A stretch of DNA of 64,000 nucleotides from an uncultured Methanobrevibacter sp. (GCF_902764455.1 NZ_CACWVY010000014.1:62001-126000), one strand, 5' to 3'; shown: positions 35,950 through 45,091, counted from the first letter of the stretch. Notes: generated by a model from the sequence alone, not told the origin. Program-made: numbers and translations.

Positions 35950-36036
35950 ATGAAGAATTTTATATTGTATTTTAAAAGAGAGATTAAATATAGAAAAAAA
36001 TACTGGATTCTTAAATTGTTAATCCTTTTTTTTTAA
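35950..36036 (+). CDS. 28-codon basic peptide frame within inverted repeat
   Basis: ATG at 35950-35952, preceded by a perfect ribosome binding site GGAGGTGA (35929-35936, rather far at 13 nt). The peptide is very basic and hydrophobic (KRE, YRKKYW, then LKLLILFF). The frame is enclosed by a 12-bp inverted repeat AAAGGATTAACA (35939-35950) / TGTTAATCCTTT (36017-36028) that runs into a T-run, a terminator-like end. It may be a toxin-like peptide, a leader peptide, or chance inside a small RNA. Confidence 0.3.
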   Translation: MKNFILYFKREIKYRKKYWILKLLILFF

Positions 36037-36468
36037 CTGTATATTTTTTATGCAGATTTATACAGATGCTATGAAAAAACTTAAAGGGAGAAAAGTTGTT
36101 AAAGTCTTAAAATTTTATAAAAAAGCCCTTTTTTTTATGTTTCAAAAAAATATTAAATTATAAAATTAGTTTTGAGAGGATTCTCCCTTTTTTTTGTTTT
36201 TCATTTGGTTTTGTCGCAAAAGATACTTAGAAAGCAAAGTCGCAGTTTTTTTTGTAGCAATTACATGTGGGGGGAAAATATGAGGACAGTTTTATGACGT
36301 AACGTTTTATCCCCTGTATGTTTGGTCAAAAACAAAGAGAGTGAGGAACTCTATTTTTTTTGGTGACATAAAATAATGTCGTTTGATGTAGAAATTGCGT
36401 ACTTCTGAATAGTTTAGCCACGTATTCAGGTGGAGTCTTAAAGTAGCGAAATGACTGTGATATTGTTT

Positions 36469-36513
36469 CATTAAAAGACCATGAACTTTATTATTTGTCA
36501 TGGTCTTTTAATG
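36469..36513. repeat. Perfect 16-bp inverted repeat
   Basis: CATTAAAAGACCATGA (36469-36484) and its exact complement (36498-36513) around a 13-nt loop. Much too long to be chance in a 1-kb interval. No T-run follows directly on either strand. Possible RNA stem, protein-binding cruciform or remnant of a mobile element. Confidence 0.6.
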
Positions 36514-36584
36514 GAGGAATATATGTTATGAATATTATGCGGGTTTTTTGGTTTTATGGGAGAAACCACGGAAAACTCCAGTTT

Positions 36585-36689
36585 TTAACAATTTCGGAGA
36601 TTGTTAAATGGTTTATTTGACAGAAGATTTGTACACACTATTTTTTTTGTGATGATATTGAAGGTTTGAACTTCGGTTTTTATCATCAT
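36585..36689 (-). CDS. Possible 34-codon leaderless frame
   Basis: Starts at ATG-ATG 25 bp downstream of the repeated viral promoter motif, the same arrangement as two real genes. No ribosome binding site, consistent with a leaderless message. The frame overlaps two hairpins (36585-36607 and 36650-36688), so the transcript may instead be noncoding. Peptide basic, no family. Confidence 0.3.
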   Translation of the reverse strand: MMIKTEVQTFNIITKKIVCTNLLSNKPFNNLRNC

Positions 36690-36708
36690 GTTTTATTTTG
36701 TTGTTGGG

Positions 36709-36725
36709 TTGGTACTATTGTAACA
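36709..36725 (-). promoter_or_regulatory. Viral promoter motif, copy 2
   Basis: TTGGTACTATTGTAACA, identical to the copies at 52795 and 55790. It lies 25 bp upstream of an ATG on the minus strand and just after the terminator of the preceding operon, as expected for a new promoter. Confidence 0.55.
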
Positions 36726-36765
36726 AATGAATGTAAAGTATTTTTTATGATTATTGTTGGTCTAT

Positions 36766-36804
36766 TAAAAAAGGCCACGAACACAAAAAAATGTGTTGTG
36801 ACCT
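36766..36804 (-). terminator. Terminator of the terminase-portal-MuF operon
   Basis: On the minus strand AGG-CAC-ACACA pairs with TGTGT-GTG-CCT (36804-36772, one mismatch) and is followed by T6 (36771-36766). It lies about 50 bp after the stop of the gene at 36854-37132. Confidence 0.65.
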
Positions 36805-36853
36805 CAAAATAGCTAATGCAAGAAAATAAACATGATCTAAAAATAGAAATAAG

Positions 36854-37132
36854 TTAAGTTACCGAAACAATCCCTCCAAGGTCATTATAACAAACCACAT
36901 GAGCAGGACTCTCACGGTCAGGAAAAGTACTATACACCAACATACAATTATAATTAGTTTCAGATAATTCCACACGATGATTACTATCTTCAAAGACATA
37001 ATAAGTATGTCCGAATTCATCATCTTTCATAGTAGAATAAGATTTAAAATTTCCTTCAATTTCCAATTCCATTACTTCATCAGAAATCTTCAAGAATAAA
37101 TCAAACTGATTTAATAAATCTCTAATCTTCAA
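36854..37132 (-). CDS. Small protein, unknown
   Basis: 92 residues, acidic, predicted alpha/beta with no recognised domain. GAGGTGT upstream is a good ribosome binding site, and a TATA-like ATATATAATAATTAA lies at about 37145-37160, so it may have its own promoter as well as read-through from the MuF gene. It ends before a terminator. Confidence 0.55.
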   Translation of the reverse strand: MKIRDLLNQFDLFLKISDEVMELEIEGNFKSYSTMKDDEFGHTYYVFEDSNHRVELSETNYNCMLVYSTFPDRESPAHVVCYNDLGGIVSVT

Positions 37133-37193
37133 AATAACACCTCAATTAATTATTATATATGTTAAACATCATACTTAACCTTTTTTAAACCAT

Positions 37194-40100
37194 TTAACTC
37201 TTATAAGTAAACATTGAAGGTTTAATTGATTTTATTTTCTTAACTGCATAATCCAAAGTAGGTTTATGATACTTGCTCCAATCATCAAACTTAACACTAT
37301 TATGACGGTAATCTTCCATAACTGCATCAGTCAAATCATCAGTTAAACTAATTGCAGCCATACTACCAGTTTCAGCCCAATGTTCAGGAGCATTGCTAAC
37401 AGTACCGTACCAAGATGCACCTTCCTGAGGATAATTATTTTTTCCTTGATAATCATACTCATCTTTCTGAACATCTTTCCAAGATTTATCACCAGATACA
37501 CCATGACCATAACCAGCTTTCAAATACTGATTTAATTTTATAATTTCCTCACGAGACAAACCAGTAGTAGTACCTTTAACCATTAAATCACGAGGTTCAC
37601 CTTTTATTAAACTATAATCAAAAAGATGGCTCATTTCATGATACAAAGTTTGCCTAGCAGTACCCCTATTCTCATGATTAACACTTAAAGGAAGATAAGG
37701 CATCATAATACTATTAACACCTTTCAAATAGTATTTATTATTCTTAATTTCATAACTACGATACCAAGTAGCATTTCCTAACTCATTAGGTTGGAATGAC
37801 CTATTAGCATAACGGTCTTTACCAGTGAAATTAATCTGACCAGTAGCAAACTTATAAACTTCTGGTGCTTCTTTAACAATACGGATTAACTCTTTCTGGT
37901 CATACTTACATTGTCCAGAATTAGTAGTATCAATTAAATTTTTAGCTTTACGCCTATTAGGTCCAACAAAGGTACTGTCAAAAACTATCTCCATTTTATG
38001 ATTAAATTTTTCACCAGTACTTGGATCAACATAAGTCATATGGTCAATGAATTTCTGACTAACAATTTTACCTTTAGCATTAAGTTCAGGCACATACTCC
38101 AAGTCATAAAATACAGCTATTTCTTCAGGAGTTTTAAGATTATCATAAGTTAATTTAGATTTATCAATATGAGTAGTATCCACAGTTTCTTTAGTATTAG
38201 GTTTAGATGATTTACGAGTAACTGTTTTAATATCTTCTCTTTGAGCACGGCGAACAATGAATCCTTTATCTTCCCAAGATTTACTACTAAAAGCTTTAAG
38301 AAGATTATCTCCTTCAAATTTCATTTGTGCTTCACGTAAAGCAGATACATCATCACGAGATAATTTACCTTCTCTCACTAAATCCATAACTCTACTTCGA
38401 GCATCTCTTGATGCATTTCTGCAGATAGTATCAATTTCTTTTTGACTAGTAGCTAATGAGGACAAACCAAAGTTTTCATTGGAATGAATATACCATATTT
38501 CTTTGTTAGATACAAATAGAAAATCTTGATTTGCACTTGCACGACTTAATTTAAAATCAGTAGATGATGGGATACCATCTTCTCCTTTACCCATACTTGT
38601 TATTCTTACAACATTAGGAGAATCTTTACTTGTGAATTGGCAGATATATTCACGACCTTTTGTTTCACGAGGGTATAATTCACCAGTTGATGTATCATAT
38701 TCACGGCCGTAACGAGTTTTATTTTTAACTCTTTTCTTAGACCATTTAAGAATTTCATCAAAAGATTCACTGCTAATTGGTAAGTCTTTTCTTAATTCAG
38801 AAACTTTTTCATCAAAATTAATCTTTGAAATTTGAGGTTTATCTTCAGGTTTTGGAGCATCAGTTGGGGTGCTCACTTTAGGAGTTTTTGGTTTAGAATT
38901 CAATGCTTGTTTTTTAAGTTCTTCTATCCTTTCTTTACCATTTTGAAGAATCTCTTTTTGACGGTCAACATCACTTTTAGTAAACCCATGACTTAATGGG
39001 TCATTAGCTAACCATTTATTAATTCTTTCAATACGTTTGACAATGTCATCGTATTCTTTTAACTCAGTTTCATTTAAACCATCTTCTAATTGTCCACGAG
39101 TAACAGTAATTGGTTCTTGTGGAGTAGTAGGTTTATTTGTTGGTTTTTCAACTGGAGTTTGTGGTTTTGGTTCTTCGGATGTTGGTTTTTCTTTTTTAGG
39201 TTTTTCTTCAACTGGTTTTTTAGGTTCGTTAGGTTTAGGTTTTTTAACTGGAATGTTAGCTTCTCCACCTAAAGCTTTTTTCTTCAACTCTAAAAACTTC
39301 TTCTCCAAAAATGCTAAACGTTTCTGATGCTTAGCAATCTCTTCAGCAGGAGCATTAGGATTGTTCTGTAACCATTCCTTTTGCTTTGGAATATTACGCT
39401 TACAATTCTCATATTTCTCCCTTTCCTGAGGCCTTAAATTTTTCATTAACTGTTCCTTTGTAGGTTCAGGTAACTCATATTCCTGTCTCCTAATATCCGC
39501 ACCAATTGGAGTTAAATTAATAATTGGCGGATTAGATGGAGCATCAGTCTTAGTTTCCCAAACAGTTAAATAAGTACATCTACATACAGGATGGAATGGT
39601 GGGAATTTACCACCTTTAATTAATGTAACAATATCATGAACCTTTTCTCTTTCAAGTAATTCTGGAGAGTAAACTCTTGGTTCATCTTTATTGAATTTGA
39701 AAGCATATTCAAGACAAGTAGTGCAAACATCCTTGTCTTCAGCAGTTAATATTTTGACTTGAGTATAACCCTCATTAACATAAGACTGCAACATACCAGT
39801 ATTCTGCATACGTGATGTTTCAGTCTTAGCAATCATTGTAGCACGTTGACGTGCTGTGAATGGTGAACCATCTAATTTAGTTACACCTGCTTTAGTTAAT
39901 ATCCTTGATAAACTATAAGGATTTTCACCAGAGATAATTCCTTGTAATATTTTATTCTTAACTGTATTCTGCAAATCACTAGTTAAATTTCGGATTAAAT
40001 CATAATTATAATCTTTAGCTAAACGGATAGCTTGAATATCCGCATCAGTATAATTTAATGTTTCCTTGATTTGAGAGTAACCTTTTCGTTTACCCTCATC

Positions 40101-40409
40101 ATATATAGCATCGAGTAAATCATCAACTTTCTCATAATGGCCGTCGAATATTGTATCCCATGAATCTTCTAATGCATCGAATATTTCTTTCTGCAATTCT
40201 ACTTGTTCAAAGAAGTATTCTTTCGCTTCATCTGATTGTAACCATGCGATTGACTCACCAATCTGACTATCCAACAAATCATCGATTAATTGATAGTATC
40301 TTTTAGTTTTATCATCACTAATACTTTTACTATCAAATAATCCCCATAACTCTAATTCATCAATTAATAATTGACTAGTGAGAGATTGTGAGTCATTTAC
40401 AGTTATCAT
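37194..40409 (-). CDS. MuF-type head protein fused to zinc metallopeptidase domain
   Basis: 1071 residues, three to four times a normal MuF protein. N-terminus: MuF minor head domain (about 110-290), with TARQRATMIAKTETSR and Cys/His pairs CTTC and HPVCRC. Middle: a Pro/Lys/Glu-rich linker (about 300-540) and an unrecognised domain (about 545-740). C-terminus: a peptidase-like domain with HEMSH (924-928) and, 80 residues on, EHWAE (1009-1013), the usual spacing for HExxH plus third Glu in anthrax-lethal-factor-like peptidases. MuF proteins enter the particle and some bacterial ones carry toxins. Here the cargo could act in the host cell after injection, or process head proteins. It overlaps the portal gene by 4 nt. 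Confidence 0.8.
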   Translation of the reverse strand: MITVNDSQSLTSQLLIDELELWGLFDSKSISDDKTKRYYQLIDDLLDSQIGESIAWLQSDEAKEYFFEQVELQKEIFDALEDSWDTIFDGHYEKVDDLLDAIYDEGKRKGYSQIKETLNYTDADIQAIRLAKDYNYDLIRNLTSDLQNTVKNKILQGIISGENPYSLSRILTKAGVTKLDGSPFTARQRATMIAKTETSRMQNTGMLQSYVNEGYTQVKILTAEDKDVCTTCLEYAFKFNKDEPRVYSPELLEREKVHDIVTLIKGGKFPPFHPVCRCTYLTVWETKTDAPSNPPIINLTPIGADIRRQEYELPEPTKEQLMKNLRPQEREKYENCKRNIPKQKEWLQNNPNAPAEEIAKHQKRLAFLEKKFLELKKKALGGEANIPVKKPKPNEPKKPVEEKPKKEKPTSEEPKPQTPVEKPTNKPTTPQEPITVTRGQLEDGLNETELKEYDDIVKRIERINKWLANDPLSHGFTKSDVDRQKEILQNGKERIEELKKQALNSKPKTPKVSTPTDAPKPEDKPQISKINFDEKVSELRKDLPISSESFDEILKWSKKRVKNKTRYGREYDTSTGELYPRETKGREYICQFTSKDSPNVVRITSMGKGEDGIPSSTDFKLSRASANQDFLFVSNKEIWYIHSNENFGLSSLATSQKEIDTICRNASRDARSRVMDLVREGKLSRDDVSALREAQMKFEGDNLLKAFSSKSWEDKGFIVRRAQREDIKTVTRKSSKPNTKETVDTTHIDKSKLTYDNLKTPEEIAVFYDLEYVPELNAKGKIVSQKFIDHMTYVDPSTGEKFNHKMEIVFDSTFVGPNRRKAKNLIDTTNSGQCKYDQKELIRIVKEAPEVYKFATGQINFTGKDRYANRSFQPNELGNATWYRSYEIKNNKYYLKGVNSIMMPYLPLSVNHENRGTARQTLYHEMSHLFDYSLIKGEPRDLMVKGTTTGLSREEIIKLNQYLKAGYGHGVSGDKSWKDVQKDEYDYQGKNNYPQEGASWYGTVSNAPEHWAETGSMAAISLTDDLTDAVMEDYRHNSVKFDDWSKYHKPTLDYAVKKIKSIKPSMFTYKS

Positions 40410-41737
40410 GGATATTCGTTCCTTAATCGTTCCATTAATAAGGCTTTTTGTAAGTTTTTATTTTCTAATTTTAAACTTTTCTGTTCAATATCAAATAATT
40501 GGTTAACTCCTGCTTGACCGTATCCTAATGGTTCATTACCCCAATCAACAGGGTCCCAACCATAACCTTTACGGACTTCATTAACAGTACAGATACCATC
40601 ACGAACTTGAGTGGATTCAATGTTAGCACGTTTCAATTCATCTTCAATATCCATTTCATTGAATTGGAAAACTTCCTGAAAACCATTACGACCCAATGTC
40701 TTGTTGAATGCTGCTTCATAAAATTTAGCTTTTGCATTCATAACGTTTTTGAATTGTTCTTTTTGAGCTTCCCCATTTCCGCTTCCAAGGTTTGCGGTTT
40801 CAATGATTCCAATCATTGCCGGTGGCACACGATACAAGCTAACAATCATATCACGACACATATTCATCGTATTAACATAATCCATATCCTTATTAGTAAG
40901 ATTAGCTGATTGATATGTTGCACCTTTAACTGCTAACATACCACCTTGTTTTTGAGCTTGAATCATAGCTTGCAAACGGAGCAGTTCACGATTGAACATA
41001 TCATCATCCATTGTTTCAGGGAATGATAATACTGCAGTTGGATCAATACCTTCATGCTCCATAATCTTTTGATTATAATCTAATCCAAGCCACATCATAA
41101 TCAATGGTTTTTGGATTTTCTCTAATTTACTGACACCGAATTTACTATCAGTTAATTCTAATTCCGGTTCGTAGATATGGATTAATTCATCCGGCTCATA
41201 ACGAATATTTGGTTTGTTACGAAACCCATACTGGGCAGTATCATCAAACCATCTTAACAGACTGGCCGGTACATATTGTAATCCAGTTATGATGCTGTAA
41301 TTGTTATCATTATAGCTGAAGTCATCATAGTTAACTTCAATGAATGTGTCTCCTATTAATTCTTGACTGTTAACTATTTGTTTCAGGAATATTGGGAAAG
41401 TCATTGCAGATTCATTGCTTTCCGGTTGATTGAATAAATTGGTTAAGTATCTTACATTTTGAATATTTACTGTGAATTCATCTGGATTGTTTATTTTAAA
41501 TCCATTAATCAAAAATGTATCACTGATTGCATTTACACAACTGTAGACATATGGATTGTCTGTTGCTTCTTTAAAGAAACCATAATGTCCAGCTGTTTTA
41601 TTTACAATGTTAAACATGAAACTATATTGTTGTATGTACTGTTGATATAAACTATCCAAGTAAGGTTTACGAAGTACAGGATTTACTTTTTCATGTTTAA
41701 ACATTGATTTAATGTTCATACGAAAATTATCAAACAT
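40406..41737 (-). CDS. Portal protein
   Basis: 443 residues. Portal features: NPYVYSCVNAISDTFLINGF near the N-terminus, DELIHIYEPELELTDSKFGVSKLEK (clip/stem region) and SLYRVPPAMIGI, the conserved segment of HK97-type portals, then the acidic C-terminal crown helix. It forms the ring through which DNA is packaged. Located between terminase and the MuF gene as usual. Confidence 0.85.
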   Translation of the reverse strand: MFDNFRMNIKSMFKHEKVNPVLRKPYLDSLYQQYIQQYSFMFNIVNKTAGHYGFFKEATDNPYVYSCVNAISDTFLINGFKINNPDEFTVNIQNVRYLTNLFNQPESNESAMTFPIFLKQIVNSQELIGDTFIEVNYDDFSYNDNNYSIITGLQYVPASLLRWFDDTAQYGFRNKPNIRYEPDELIHIYEPELELTDSKFGVSKLEKIQKPLIMMWLGLDYNQKIMEHEGIDPTAVLSFPETMDDDMFNRELLRLQAMIQAQKQGGMLAVKGATYQSANLTNKDMDYVNTMNMCRDMIVSLYRVPPAMIGIIETANLGSGNGEAQKEQFKNVMNAKAKFYEAAFNKTLGRNGFQEVFQFNEMDIEDELKRANIESTQVRDGICTVNEVRKGYGWDPVDWGNEPLGYGQAGVNQLFDIEQKSLKLENKNLQKALLMERLRNEYP

Positions 41738-41751
41738 AATTTATGGTCTCC

Positions 41752-43065
41752 TTAAAAGTAGATTACACCTAATGGTGTTGCGTTGGTTGTTATATTTGCA
41801 GGACCGTATAATCCGCCTCTCCACATGTCGGGGCAGTGGTCGTTGAGTTTTAATGGCCTGTCTTCTCCTCTTTGTTGAGCTTTCTTATCCCAACTATAAG
41901 TTTGAACTTGACTTATGCTATTTACACAGTCTTGATGTATTAAGAATCTCCTATTAGCTATGAGGTCTTGTGTTTTTTTAATATCCTCATAGGTATCTGG
42001 AGCATAAGTTTTAATTTTTAATTTAACACGATTGTCTTTTTGACAAGCAGTTTTTAAGCTTGCTGCATCATGAGGTAGATAGATTGTGCTGTTGTTGTCC
42101 AGGTGGTATTTGTCCTGTAACATTACAATGTCATCTACACGTTCGGAGTCTGATTGTGCTACACCGATATCTTCTTTGTCATAGTAGGTTTCCTCTAATA
42201 AATAGTAGGTGTTACCATGAGCGATATCACGATGTATGCCCATTACTCCAAAAGTTGTAACGGTACTTACTCCGTAGTCGCAGCATATGTTGATTTCATG
42301 AATTTGTTGATCTGCAGGAAAATCATGATTTAAGTAATTCCATGTAAAGACATTTTCTTTAGTGTCGAACATGTCATAGATTGCTCCTTCGGCAATAACC
42401 CATTCACCAAGAATATTCCTTTTATAGAATACTTCAGATTTCTGATTAACACGTTTCAATTCTTCTACATATTCTGGTGGTAAGTTTGGGTTGTCATCTA
42501 ATAGGAACTTCCATGTTTTGACTGTTCCTGATTTTAATAATTCATGGTCGTTAATGTAATTAGTGAAAAGATAATGGTAAGGACTATCTGGATTGGTATT
42601 CCAGAACATTTTAGCTCCAATATCACTGCAACGTGATATGGCCATCTCCACGGCAGATTGTGGGCATCTTGCTATCTCATCTGCTAACCATCCCCCGACA
42701 GACATACCTGCGATGACATCAACGGCTTTCTCATCATTGAATCCCATGCAATAACAGGTTTTACCATCAATGATTAATTCACCATCATATTGATGAAACT
42801 CATGAGGAATATCCTCAGTATTCATCATTGCCATTAATGGATTAATAACATTCCTTTTCAAAGATGATGATGTCTTACCACTTATTAGGAATTCATCAGA
42901 ATTAGATTCAGCAAGAAAAGTTAACCATCTTGCATTACATGTAATTGTCTTACCGGACCTCACTGATCCATGAGCAACATTAATCCAAGCATCACTATTC
43001 TCAAGAAAATTTATAGCAGTTCTTCCAAATTCACCATATTCAAAATATTGTTTAGTCTGCTTCAT
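41752..43065 (-). CDS. Terminase large subunit
   Basis: 437 residues. ATPase Walker A GSVRSGKT (33-40) and Walker B region GGWLADEIARCP (about 145), followed by a C-terminal RNase H-like nuclease with ICCDYGVSTVTTFGVMGIHRD and a later acidic segment DDIVMLQ. It pumps and cuts the genome during packaging. Overlaps the small subunit by 14 nt. Confidence 0.9.
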   Translation of the reverse strand: MKQTKQYFEYGEFGRTAINFLENSDAWINVAHGSVRSGKTITCNARWLTFLAESNSDEFLISGKTSSSLKRNVINPLMAMMNTEDIPHEFHQYDGELIIDGKTCYCMGFNDEKAVDVIAGMSVGGWLADEIARCPQSAVEMAISRCSDIGAKMFWNTNPDSPYHYLFTNYINDHELLKSGTVKTWKFLLDDNPNLPPEYVEELKRVNQKSEVFYKRNILGEWVIAEGAIYDMFDTKENVFTWNYLNHDFPADQQIHEINICCDYGVSTVTTFGVMGIHRDIAHGNTYYLLEETYYDKEDIGVAQSDSERVDDIVMLQDKYHLDNNSTIYLPHDAASLKTACQKDNRVKLKIKTYAPDTYEDIKKTQDLIANRRFLIHQDCVNSISQVQTYSWDKKAQQRGEDRPLKLNDHCPDMWRGGLYGPANITTNATPLGVIYF

Positions 43066-43459
43066 CTTCTCGCCTATGCTTCTCTTTACTCATGGCTATA
43101 GCATCTGCAAGACCAGATAAACCTTTATGATTAACATCAGCTTCAATTTTATCTCGTTTACCATACATGTTAGGATACCTTCTTTCAAGCATCCATGCTG
43201 CAGCTTGCCAATGTTCCATACTAGCAGAGACAATAACTTGTTCAAAGTTGAATAATGCTTTTTCCTTTGCAGTTTCAACACATTCTTTGAACTTAACAAA
43301 TTTAGTTCTTGTCTTTGCTTCATCTGCTTTGCGCATCCAATTATAATAAGTAGGTTCAGTTATTCCAACATGCCCGCAAGCTCCTAATATGCTTGCTCCA
43401 TTTTCTAAAGCTTTACAAAACTCTGCTTGCAGCTGTGGAGTTAATTTAGTCTTTGCCAT
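43052..43459 (-). CDS. Terminase small subunit
   Basis: 135 residues with an N-terminal HTH typical of small terminases (FCKALENGASILGACGHVGITEPTYYNWMRKA in two helices) and a C-terminal oligomerisation and Arg-rich part (WMLERRYPNMYGKRD). It recognises the packaging site. The HTH-to-large-subunit order is conserved. Ribosome binding site AGGAGGGTTATT is strong. Confidence 0.85.
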   Translation of the reverse strand: MAKTKLTPQLQAEFCKALENGASILGACGHVGITEPTYYNWMRKADEAKTRTKFVKFKECVETAKEKALFNFEQVIVSASMEHWQAAAWMLERRYPNMYGKRDKIEADVNHKGLSGLADAIAMSKEKHRREDEAD

Positions 43460-43515
43460 AAGGAATAACCCTCCTTTTTTTATATACTAAAAAATACTAA
43501 TAAATTAAAAAAAAA

Positions 43516-44505
43516 TTATGAAATTTTATCCAACACATTCACCTTGATATGCTCTGCAATAGCACGCATTAAGTTTGGTGGTACACTATTACCTATCCTT
43601 TCTTTAACTTGATTTTCACTACCAATCCATTTGAAATCATTATCCTCATAAGTGAAACTTTGAAGTATGCTTAGTTCACTTACATCTAATTCTCTGTCTT
43701 CTTTATAATGGACGAGTTGAGGTTTTCGTGTGATTGTTGGACATGGTTTATTCGGCAATAATCTGTATATGTCCCTTGTCTTTGTTGGGAAGTTTGGAAC
43801 ATCACCGGACTTTTGTCCTGGTCGTAAGTAAATACTATATTTTGTGATGCTTGAGTTGTTAGGTTTAATTTTACCTTCTAAATGTCCAATACTCTTTTTA
43901 CATGGTATTGGTTGGGTTTTTGGTTTTGGGTGACTTGCAGGTATCTTTAAGTCTTTTCTTACACCTATGAATATCATCCTTTGCCGACTTGTTGGGCAGT
44001 TGTAGTATTGTGCGTTCATTAGTTTTGCACGAACATCATATCCACTATTTTTTAGTTCACGTAGGATGTCTTTGAAGATGATCTTCATGTTACCTTTGAC
44101 CATTCCGGAGACATTTTCCATTACGAATGTCTTTGGATATAATCCTCTTAGTAGTCTGATGTATTCATGGTATAATTGATTTTTGAAGTCACAAAAGTCT
44201 CTTTGTCCAGCTGTACTGAATCCTTGACATGGTGGTGACCCGTCGAATAGGTCTAGTTCACCAGGAGTTAATCCTGTTATGTCGAAGATTTTTTCAACAC
44301 TTAATTTGTGGATATCACCGTAATAGATTGGTGTGTTTGGGAAGTTTTTTTGATATGTTGCTACTGCATGTGTGTCCATTTCGACTGCGAGTAGGACTTC
44401 ATATCCTGCTAGTTTGTATCCATAGCTGCTTCCACCACATCCACTAAATGTTGAGATTACTTTAGGTTTATTGTGAATATTCCTCTTTTGGGAGTTCATA
44501 TCCAC
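43516..44505 (-). CDS. C5 DNA cytosine methyltransferase
   Basis: 329 residues. Motifs: I (STFSGCGGSSYGYKLAG), IV with the catalytic Cys (SPPCQGFSTAGQRD), VI (VMENVSGM), VIII (NAQYYNCPTSRQRMIFIG), and IX/X (RERIGNSVPPNL near the end). No restriction enzyme is nearby, so it is an orphan that probably protects viral DNA from host restriction, or sets packaging. It overlaps the ParB-like gene by 38 nt. Confidence 0.9.
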   Translation of the reverse strand: MDMNSQKRNIHNKPKVISTFSGCGGSSYGYKLAGYEVLLAVEMDTHAVATYQKNFPNTPIYYGDIHKLSVEKIFDITGLTPGELDLFDGSPPCQGFSTAGQRDFCDFKNQLYHEYIRLLRGLYPKTFVMENVSGMVKGNMKIIFKDILRELKNSGYDVRAKLMNAQYYNCPTSRQRMIFIGVRKDLKIPASHPKPKTQPIPCKKSIGHLEGKIKPNNSSITKYSIYLRPGQKSGDVPNFPTKTRDIYRLLPNKPCPTITRKPQLVHYKEDRELDVSELSILQSFTYEDNDFKWIGSENQVKERIGNSVPPNLMRAIAEHIKVNVLDKIS

Positions 44506-45091
44506 ACCTTGGACAAGTTATTGTTTCAATATTATCTGCGATGGATTCATCGTATTCTGGTTCATCTTCAGGGATTATCATTGATGTGTCAAGTTGAATG
44601 TCTTCTTCAACAATAGTTGCGTCTTCATTTAGTTCTTTTAATCCTGTGAAACCAGTTATTTCATCGTTGTTGAATCCTGTTAAACCCATGTTGTTGAATC
44701 CGGAGTCTTTTAATTCTGTGAAGATGGCTTGTAATTTATTTTCATCCCATTCTCCACTTACACGATTCAATACTAGGTTTAATGCTTTTTTCATATCTTC
44801 TGATTCTAATGATTTATCATTGTCTGGGAATACCCATCCGAAACTTTCATTTAATCGTAAGAGGTTTAGTTCTTTGAAGATATTGTTATCTAATAGGTAT
44901 TGGTCGAATAGGACGTCAAATCTTTGATGTCCTCCAATGATTTCATTATCAGATAAAGCTATTAATATTGGTTCAACTATTCCAAAGTTATCAATACTAT
45001 TTTTTAACTTCTGTTTTTCTTCAGGAGTTATTTTTCGTGGATTGTATTCGGCTGGTACTAGGTCTGTTATTTTTATTTTTTCGATTTTCAT
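44468..45091 (-). CDS. ParB-like nuclease-domain protein with zinc-finger tail
   Basis: 207 residues. ParB N-terminal domain (1-90): DLVPAEYNPRKITPEEKQKL, IVEPILIA and the GGHQRF box. A C-terminal CPRCGYELP suggests a zinc site. Proteins of this type are often encoded next to phage DNA methyltransferases and terminases. A TATA box (TTTATAAAG, about 45135-45143) and a perfect palindrome lie upstream, so it heads the late packaging operon. Confidence 0.8.
   Translation of the reverse strand: MKIEKIKITDLVPAEYNPRKITPEEKQKLKNSIDNFGIVEPILIALSDNEIIGGHQRFDVLFDQYLLDNNIFKELNLLRLNESFGWVFPDNDKSLESEDMKKALNLVLNRVSGEWDENKLQAIFTELKDSGFNNMGLTGFNNDEITGFTGLKELNEDATIVEEDIQLDTSMIIPEDEPEYDESIADNIETITCPRCGYELPKEEYSQ

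Larger units (their letters stand above)
35772..36853. other. Hairpin-dense 1.1-kb intergenic block inside the head operon
   Basis: No normal gene found. From left to right it holds: a multi-stem element (35806-35899), a 12-bp inverted repeat ending in a T-run around a 28-codon frame (35939-36036), a second repeat with two possible partners (36083-36195), a GGGG/CCCC hairpin near 36266-36312, a perfect 16-bp hairpin (36469-36513), two hairpins at 36585-36607 and 36650-36688, a promoter motif (36709-36725) and a terminator (36766-36804). It divides the terminase-portal-MuF transcript from the protease-capsid transcript. Confidence 0.6.

Noticed and set aside
36050-36163. 37-codon plus-strand frame after the 28-codon one
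   Set aside because: No ribosome binding site; the sequence is better explained as part of the competing stem-loops.
36307-36501. 64-codon minus-strand frame in the hairpin block
   Set aside because: No ribosome binding site, and it starts inside the perfect 16-bp inverted repeat, which explains the open frame better.
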